The notes below the pieces were generated by a model. That model did not search any database. It saw only the letters and a program-made list of their open reading frames with translations, and had not been told where the DNA came from. From positions 434,001 through 498,000 of the forward strand of contig NZ_CP072983.1 in the NCBI RefSeq assembly GCF_024397795.1: 64,000 bases of DNA, given 5' to 3'. Shown piece after piece: positions 59,301 to 64,000 of the stretch. The translations under genes and the position numbers were made by a program. Positions within the stretch are counted from its first letter, which is position 1, and each line of letters starts with the position of its first letter. The stretch comes from Lactobacillus intestinalis. Lineage in GTDB: Bacteria; Bacillota; Bacilli; Lactobacillales; Lactobacillaceae.

Positions 59301-62300
59301 AACTGGTGAAAAGAAGGAAACTGCAACTACTACTGCTCATGTTCACTACATCATGGCAGATGGTACTAAGGCTCCTGATGATAGTGCAACTCAAACTATT
59401 AATTGGTCTAGAACTAACACAGTTGATCAAGTAACTGGTGCAGTCGTTAAGGAAGGTACTTGGTCTTCTGATAAGAATGCCTTTACTGATGTTGATTCAC
59501 CAACAGTAATTGGGTACACTCCAGGCACTAAGACTGTAAAATTTGCTACTCCAGAACGTGGTGCTGACCAAGTAGTAAACGTTGTTTACACTAAGGATGC
59601 TCCAACTCCAGATAAGCAAAATGCCTTAGTTGTTTACCAAGACGTAAACGATCCAGCTCACCCGATTGATTTAGGCCATAGTGATCAATTAACTGGTGAA
59701 GCAGGCGATAGTATTAACTACAGCACTGCTAATAAGATTGCTGAATATGAAAAACAAGGTTACGTATTAGTATCAAACGGCTTTGACGCAAATGGTACTA
59801 AGCCAAGCTTTGACAATATTAACGGTAATACTCAAACCTTCTATGTAACCTTTAAGCATGGTATTCAACCAGTAACTCCAACAACTCCAGGTACTCCAGA
59901 TCAACCAATTAATCCTGATAATCCAGATGGCCCTAAGTACCCATCAGGCACTGATAAGACTAGTTTAACTAAGAACGTAACTCGTACTGTTACTTACGAA
60001 GGTGCAGGCGATAAGACTCCAAGTCCTGTAACTGATACTCTTCACTTCCAAGGTACAGGTTACTTAGACAAGATAACTGGTAAGTGGACTGATGCAGATG
60101 GTAAGGAACTAAGTGATCAAACTAAGGGTATTACTTGGACAATCACTGATGGTACTAAGGATGAAGGTAGCTTTAACTTAGTTCCAACTAAGCATATTGA
60201 TGGTTACACTTCAAAGGTTGTAACTGACGGTGCTGACGATGGCAACGGTAACGTTAAGAGTTACACTGGTATTACTCATACAAGTGACAATATTAACGTT
60301 GTAGTTCAATACAACCCAATTGTTGCTGAACAAGGTAACTTAATTGTTAAGTTCCACGATGATACTGATAACAAGGACTTGCCTGGGGTAGGTACTGATA
60401 CTGGTACTCAAGATGTTGGTACTCAAGTAACTTACAACCCAAGTACTGATTTAACTAACCTTGAAAATAAGGGTTACGTTTACGTATCAACTGATGGTAA
60501 TATTCCTCCATCAATTGTTAAGGGTACAACGACTGTAACTATTCACGTAAAACATGGTACTGTCCCAGTAACTCCAGACAATCCAGGTACTCCAGATAAG
60601 CCAATCAATCCTAATGATCCAGATGGTCCTAAGTATCCATCAGGCACTGACAAGGCTTCTATTGATAAGACTATTACTCGTACAGTTCATTACGAAGGAG
60701 CAGATCAATACACTCCAAATGATGTACAACAACCAGTACACTTCACTGCTAAGGGCGAACTTGATCGAGTAACTGGTGAATGGACTAAGGAATTAACTTG
60801 GTCAGGAGATCAAACATTCAACAGTGTAACTACACCTAAGATCCCAGGCTACCACGTAGTAAGTGTTGATAAAGATACAACTGATAACCAAAACGTTGAT
60901 AGTGCTAAGATTAGCCACACTGGTTCAGACTACACAGTAACTGTTAAGTACGCTAAGGATGCAGCTCCAACTCCAGATACTACAACTGGTAAGGTAACTT
61001 ACATCGATGATACTGCTCAGACTACTTTGAAGACTGATTCACTCAGTGGTAATGTTGGTGCTAATATTGATTACACAACTCAAGATAAGATCAATAACTA
61101 CATCAACATGGGTTACAAGTTAGTATCTAACAACTTTACTGATGGTAAAGAAGTCTTTAACAAGGATGCTTCTAAGAACGACTTTGAAGTTCACTTGGTA
61201 CATGACACTGTTCCGGTAACCCCAGACAATCCAGGTACTCCAGATAAGCCAATCAACCCTAATGATCCACGTCCAAAGGATGAACAACCTAAGTATCCAA
61301 CTGGTACTAGTGAAATTGATCTTACTAAGGACATTACTCGTACAGTTCACTACGAAGGAGCAGATCAATACACTCCAAATGATGTACAACAACCAGTACA
61401 CTTCACTGCTAAGGGTGTTCTTGATAAGGTAACTGGTGAATGGACTAAGGAATTAACTTGGTCAGGAGATCAAACATTCAACAGTGTAACTACACCTAAG
61501 ATCCCAGGCTACCACGTAGTAAGTGTTGATAAGGATACAACTGATCACCAAAACGTTGATAGTGCTAAGATTAGTCACACTGGTGCAGACTACACAGTAA
61601 CTGTTAAGTACACTAAGAATGATGTTCCAACTCCAATCAAGCAAGGAACTATTGAAGTTGTTTACCACGACACAACTGATAATGTTGATATTCCAGGTTA
61701 TGGTAGAACACAAACTAAGGAAGATGAAGGAACCTCATACAGTTACAATCCAAATGATAAGGATTTGCCTGCACTTGAAAACAAGGGCTATGTACTAGAC
61801 GGTGAATTACCAACAATTCCAACTAAATACACTGATGGCGATCAACGAATTGTAATTAATGTAAAGCACGGTACACGTCCAGTAACTCCAGAAAAACCTG
61901 CAAATCCAACTGATCCTGTAGATCCACAACATCCAGGCACACCAACACCAAGCAATCCAAACTTATCAAAGACTGATTTGGAGAAGAGCATCACTCGTAC
62001 TGTTAAATACCAGTACGCAAATGGCGCTAAGGCTAATGATGATTCAGTTCAAACTGTTAGCTTCAAGGGACAAGGTACTATTGACTTGGTAACTGGTAAC
62101 TTGGTAAATGTTGATAAGGATGGCAACATTGTTGATCAACGAGGTAAGATTACTTGGGACCATGATTCACAAGAATTTGGTAATGTAGATGCAATTAACC
62201 ATGATGGTTACTACGTATCCAATGTAAGTGAAACTAATACTAGTGCTCAAGTTACTGACACTGCAGTAGCTAAGGAAACCATAACTCCATCAAGTCAAAA

Positions 62301-64000
62301 TAGTACAATTGTTATTACTTTGACTAAGAATCCAGAAGCTCCTAAGACTCAACAAAATGCTCAATTGACTATTCGCGATGTGACTCCAGGTCAAGAGCAA
62401 GATTTAGGTAGTTACACTCAACCTGGTCTTGAAGGAGATGCAATTAGTTTTGGTAATGCTCAAGAATTTATTCAAAACTTATTGAACAAGGGCTACGTTT
62501 GGGATGGTGCTTCATACAACGGTACTAACTTAGATGCTACTAATTATGCTGGAATTAAATTTGGTAACTACGACAACACTGATGATAAGAATGATATCAG
62601 TCAAAAGTGGGTAATCAATTTAGTTCATGGTGTAACTCCAGTAAATCCAGATCATCCAGATGACAAGGATGGTTACACTAAGAAATACCTTGACCGCACA
62701 ATTACTCGTGACGTAACTTATGTTGATGAAAAAGGTAATGAGATGCCAGGGTTAACTCCTGAACATCAAGAAGCTAAGTTCCAAGGTTCAGGTTACTTAG
62801 ACAATGTAACTGGTAAGTGGGTAACTGTTGAAAATGGTAAGATCACTGGTTTAGCTCAAGGCTTAACTTGGACTCCAGATAAGGATGCCAACTTTGATGC
62901 AATTGCAGCTAAGACTGCAGAAGGTTACCACGTAGTTTCTGTAAGTGGTAACGGCATCTCAGGCTTCACTGTTAGTCAAGATGGTGCTGTAACTGCTCAA
63001 ACTGTAAGCAAGGATACTCCAAGTTCAACTATTAAGGTTGTTTACGCTAAGACTCCTGTAACTCCAGTTCCAGCAAATGGTTCAATCGTTTATATCGATG
63101 ACACTACTGGTACCACTCTTGAAAATGCAAACTTTGGCGGTAACGTAGGTGATAAGATCAATTACACAACTGCTGATAGAATTGCAAATTACGAGAAGAA
63201 AGGTTACAACGTAGTATCAAATAACTTCCATGATGGTCAGGAAACCTTTACTAACGGTGAAAACAAGTTTGAAGTTCACTTAGTTCATGCAACTACCCCA
63301 ATTACTCCAGAAAATCCAGGTAAGCCGGGTCAAGAAGTTCCAAATCCAAATGATCCAAACAATCCACATACGATTCCGGACAACTTCGTACCACAAACTT
63401 TGACTAAGACTGTAACTCGTGATGTAACTTACGTTTACGAAGATGGCAGTCAAGCTGAAACTCCAGTTCACCAAACATTTACTTTCAACGGTAACGGTAT
63501 TGTCGATCTTGTAACTGGTCAATTGGTAACTGTAGAAAATGGCAAGATCACTGGTGCAGGTAAGATTACTTGGAATGCGGATAATCACGACTTTGATGCA
63601 ACTAAGGCAATTGATACTACTCAATACAACATTGTTAAGGTTAGTGAAAACAATACTTCAGCTAATGTTGATATGAGTAATGGTGTAGTTGCTAGTGAAA
63701 CTATCAATCCGAACAGTCAAAATAGTAAAGTTGTAATTACTTTGGCTAAGAAACCTGTAACTCCAACTCCAGTGGAAAAGGGTACAGTAATTGTTAACTA
63801 CGTTGATAAGACTACTGGTAATACTTTGGAAACTGCAACTTCAACTGGTAATGAAGGATCAAACGTAAACTACAGTACTAAGGACACCATCACTAAGTAC
63901 ACTAACCGAGGTTACAAGCTTAGTCATGATGGTTACCCAACAGGAAATGTAACTTACACTAACGGTACTCAAACTTACACTGTTGAATTAGTTCATGATA
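53356..64000 (+). CDS. Giant mucus-binding type YSIRK adhesin, 3' end outside the window
   Basis: The frame is open from the ATG at 53356 to the window edge, at least 3,548 codons. GGAG lies eight bases upstream of the ATG. The signal has HFGIRKLTIGAASVLLGTTLW (residues 20-40), nearly identical to the second adhesin. A Gln/Ala/Lys-rich linker runs to about 290, then a non-repetitive N-terminal region to about 680. From there on Mub modules repeat: MucBP-like units (ASITFVNDDNNG, VTIYDKTENNKQ, LVIYDKTDNNKE, LEIIDNNDAN, LQIIDDNDPQ, LVVYQDVND) alternate with Mub-B2 units (HYVVSDGKTTPPTDNV, TRTVTYEGAGDKTP, TRTVHYEGADQYTP). The anchor is not reached, so LPxTG is assumed from the relatives. Probable role: binding to mucus. 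Confidence 0.9.
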   Translation, partial: MVSKNNRIKKMENAAERQSHFGIRKLTIGAASVLLGTTLWMSNENVVQASDNGNDGNNGNHAADDSKTEMPKITDDTKVVIEKSDDAAKAAQAQSQNQTNDNAQSQEAPADQNKVESSAVEKAQTESAQADTSVQQTEQNTEKSAKSDKNQTTKDQVAENAKKAFEVQKQKAENVTNSNSKTETTNKESSAESAKQSSTQEATKAAESAESNVTKAIDNSNATLATTNEVAAASQTLKTAGIQGNTNQKDNKSNDNTVSVDLSKLGVTGTTDKGIQKTSLAVNRLLSANTQNLESNEVNVQQFSSQTLAQLFGASFVQTTSGSGSSDATDIANTTIDFNFTDPSGYNTTVTGIPADKYGYVADYDTSRKITYVLATDRSNPGQTLYLYANGQLVASSSQSTTPSKPTLGGKLTIDQTNGNTYQGGTYNYVKTITSSLPGTGLNTFTRIDVTDGDGKSPVTNGASGSADQSARTLQMIWNNGGKTVESSNWQSIGGLVPIKVKQNVWYVDADTGELLAHKVSADTISGQEYNLNGAQYDKITANGKTYDLVKRNNGVYDASQLATDRTLTTNNGVAIKASDLLDTPLTGQIKNYRAGDINFTVTNTGPNRLYVTQQLDTKGTVTLNAYDAERYNGTDWKAMYVSDMARPTLRSGGIADGAKSEFVNNATNGNQDVIILYKAATPVVNKQKASITFVNDDNNGASLSPQQNASGDAGSQISFDNAGTTVANLISQGYVYNGTTGDVTNGAASGSFTSVGFPVYDNDDNTNQAFVVHFKNPVQTPTYHQGVEESKTIHRTINYYDKVTREKIPSNLISQNPVTDSVTFTRTQILDQDGKFVGYGTISADGKSILKRQDWHTADGESSTQFNAKPSSDLSAFNYTAPEFQNGDNASIVAAHDVTPDTQDLVYNVYYGHQTKQVTTNEDVTRRFHYIFTDGTTPESHLTPQADQKVSFTGTATKDLVTGTTGPTTWSPSTGTLAHVAGQTVAGYHITGYVNANADGSADAVTVNPDSGDIDVTIVYTPDAKTPDTPQKAKVTIYDKTENNKQLSNFENNNGTKGSAISFDGEPQTLQAYLNSGYVFDSATDANGNSIGTASNINFGNFDSINGNVQSFNIYLVHGTDTKTEKATTNAHVHYVVAGNEANKPAAPADSPTQTINWTRTNTTDKVTGTTTEGTWTPDKNSFTSVTSPELTGYTPDQAVANFTTPQPNRDQVITVVYNPNPQVDQKADLVIYDKTDNNKELNNFNNSGKTGTPISFSGSANYVADLIAKGYKIDSFVNDQNQTSNPTSYDQINFSNFDNDSNSDQHFKLYLVHDTENVTDKKTTTSTVHYVVSDGKTTPPTDNVQTITWTRPGTKDKVTGVTTPTGNWTTPDHYNDVPTPNLDGYTPDKTNVPGPIPDPNQNPTTVVTYNPKTPEAPTYTGTTETKTVTRTINYYDKVTGEKIPNELIKENPTTQNVTLSRTHVVSSTGQDMGYGSVTDDGKTFTKAPTADGWNTGDWAQVTSPDLSNSGYTAPDLAQADHVTVDANTKDAVVNVYYGHQTEVITPNNPHNPGRNVNPNDPRNKPSVYPDGLTKEALTTEVTRHINYVGVNEDGTTTPVNGSPDGKNTYTQTVSFERNAVIDKVTGQILGYSTDGTTNVTTTDKDRAWTPTTQNMSSVDSKTPSEVGYDKVDISTVGGVTVYPGQKVNDVTVTYTKNKSPEVTQKATLEIIDNNDANAPKQLASFSNEGKSEDQITFANSNEILQSYLSQGYKVQKTAGNLSGDAQSGYTYPTYGNTTQDFKIYLIHDTEDKTETAQATAQVHYVVADNGVQAPKDSDLQTITYTKTNKVDKVTGAVVNEGEWKADKSAFTDVTSPDLSKDGYTPSLENVQFNAPERNVNQRVTVVYNRSAQAADLQIIDDNDPQNQRVLATYSAGGESGKQISFDGSNTQLQNYLKNGYTFEKSEGQGMSGDAANGFTYPSFDNNSKTNQSFKIYLKHATGEKKETATTTAHVHYIMADGTKAPDDSATQTINWSRTNTVDQVTGAVVKEGTWSSDKNAFTDVDSPTVIGYTPGTKTVKFATPERGADQVVNVVYTKDAPTPDKQNALVVYQDVNDPAHPIDLGHSDQLTGEAGDSINYSTANKIAEYEKQGYVLVSNGFDANGTKPSFDNINGNTQTFYVTFKHGIQPVTPTTPGTPDQPINPDNPDGPKYPSGTDKTSLTKNVTRTVTYEGAGDKTPSPVTDTLHFQGTGYLDKITGKWTDADGKELSDQTKGITWTITDGTKDEGSFNLVPTKHIDGYTSKVVTDGADDGNGNVKSYTGITHTSDNINVVVQYNPIVAEQGNLIVKFHDDTDNKDLPGVGTDTGTQDVGTQVTYNPSTDLTNLENKGYVYVSTDGNIPPSIVKGTTTVTIHVKHGTVPVTPDNPGTPDKPINPNDPDGPKYPSGTDKASIDKTITRTVHYEGADQYTPNDVQQPVHFTAKGELDRVTGEWTKELTWSGDQTFNSVTTPKIPGYHVVSVDKDTTDNQNVDSAKISHTGSDYTVTVKYAKDAAPTPDTTTGKVTYIDDTAQTTLKTDSLSGNVGANIDYTTQDKINNYINMGYKLVSNNFTDGKEVFNKDASKNDFEVHLVHDTVPVTPDNPGTPDKPINPNDPRPKDEQPKYPTGTSEIDLTKDITRTVHYEGADQYTPNDVQQPVHFTAKGVLDKVTGEWTKELTWSGDQTFNSVTTPKIPGYHVVSVDKDTTDHQNVDSAKISHTGADYTVTVKYTKNDVPTPIKQGTIEVVYHDTTDNVDIPGYGRTQTKEDEGTSYSYNPNDKDLPALENKGYVLDGELPTIPTKYTDGDQRIVINVKHGTRPVTPEKPANPTDPVDPQHPGTPTPSNPNLSKTDLEKSITRTVKYQYANGAKANDDSVQTVSFKGQGTIDLVTGNLVNVDKDGNIVDQRGKITWDHDSQEFGNVDAINHDGYYVSNVSETNTSAQVTDTAVAKETITPSSQNSTIVITLTKNPEAPKTQQNAQLTIRDVTPGQEQDLGSYTQPGLEGDAISFGNAQEFIQNLLNKGYVWDGASYNGTNLDATNYAGIKFGNYDNTDDKNDISQKWVINLVHGVTPVNPDHPDDKDGYTKKYLDRTITRDVTYVDEKGNEMPGLTPEHQEAKFQGSGYLDNVTGKWVTVENGKITGLAQGLTWTPDKDANFDAIAAKTAEGYHVVSVSGNGISGFTVSQDGAVTAQTVSKDTPSSTIKVVYAKTPVTPVPANGSIVYIDDTTGTTLENANFGGNVGDKINYTTADRIANYEKKGYNVVSNNFHDGQETFTNGENKFEVHLVHATTPITPENPGKPGQEVPNPNDPNNPHTIPDNFVPQTLTKTVTRDVTYVYEDGSQAETPVHQTFTFNGNGIVDLVTGQLVTVENGKITGAGKITWNADNHDFDATKAIDTTQYNIVKVSENNTSANVDMSNGVVASETINPNSQNSKVVITLAKKPVTPTPVEKGTVIVNYVDKTTGNTLETATSTGNEGSNVNYSTKDTITKYTNRGYKLSHDGYPTGNVTYTNGTQTYTVELVHD
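60675..61614 (+). repeat. Near-identical 280-bp repeat pair, 660 bp apart, in the third adhesin
   Basis: 60675-60954 and 61335-61614 both encode TRTVHYEGADQYTPNDVQQP and the following TPKIPGYHVVSVDKDTT unit. They differ at only a few bases, making this the most recent duplication in the gene. Confidence 0.88.

Noticed and set aside
34446..63624. Many minus-strand frames of 60-167 codons under the three adhesin genes
   Set aside because: They come from the strong codon bias and repeats of the sense genes, recur at each repeat unit, and lack ribosome sites and family features.

Overview
The window looks like chromosomal DNA from a low-GC Lactobacillus in the strict sense, probably the acidophilus/helveticus/crispatus/amylovorus clade. 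The support is the 16S rRNA, the pepQ-ccpA divergon, PepV, a SAM-III (SMK-box) riboswitch on metK, and three YSIRK/LPxTG surface proteins of the mucus-binding and Rib types. I do not name a species. No prophage, CRISPR array or replication origin is visible.

Region 1 (1-18040) is housekeeping core. It opens with the tail of ruvX, then a DUF1292 protein, mutS2, trxA, mscL, a YslB-like protein, murI-rdgB, an MscS-type channel, a DUF948/YtxH pair, pepQ divergent from ccpA with a cre site between them, pepV, a membrane glycerophosphodiesterase and a conserved hypothetical. A run of overlapping or abutting genes follows (YunD-like, YutD-like, YutF-like, TIGR01906 membrane protein). A DedA protein and a flavin reductase, whose only sensible start codon is ATT, close the region. 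Strong hairpin terminators separate most units and several serve both strands.

Region 2 (18100-24320) is a complete rRNA operon with three tandem promoters, 16S, 23S and 5S, then tRNA-Asn, tRNA-Ser and tRNA-Val. About 400 bp without a gene follows, containing a candidate small RNA with its own terminator. A second small cluster holds tRNA-Glu and an identical tRNA-Val.

Region 3 (24340-32340) holds metK under an SMK-box riboswitch, a 14-helix MFS exporter, a PAP2 phosphatase, leuS under a leucine (CUU) T-box, and a MurJ/YtgP-like flippase.

Region 4 (32360-64000) is accessory surface-protein territory. It starts with a decayed ISL3-family insertion sequence. Three giant YSIRK-signal adhesins follow. 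The first, about 2,810 codons with Rib repeats, is broken by a one-base frameshift. The second is an intact protein of about 3,164 residues of the Mub/MucBP type with 828-bp repeats. The third is a Mub-type protein still open at the window edge after more than 3,540 codons. Between the first and second lie a 57-bp palindromic repeat matching one beside the IS remnant, a tiny minus-strand gene for a 28-residue hydrophobic peptide whose ribosome site can fold shut, and a DUF915 lipoprotein hydrolase. The adhesins would be exported by Sec, anchored by sortase (not in this window) and used to bind mucus or host surfaces. Their near-identical internal repeats make this block prone to recombination.
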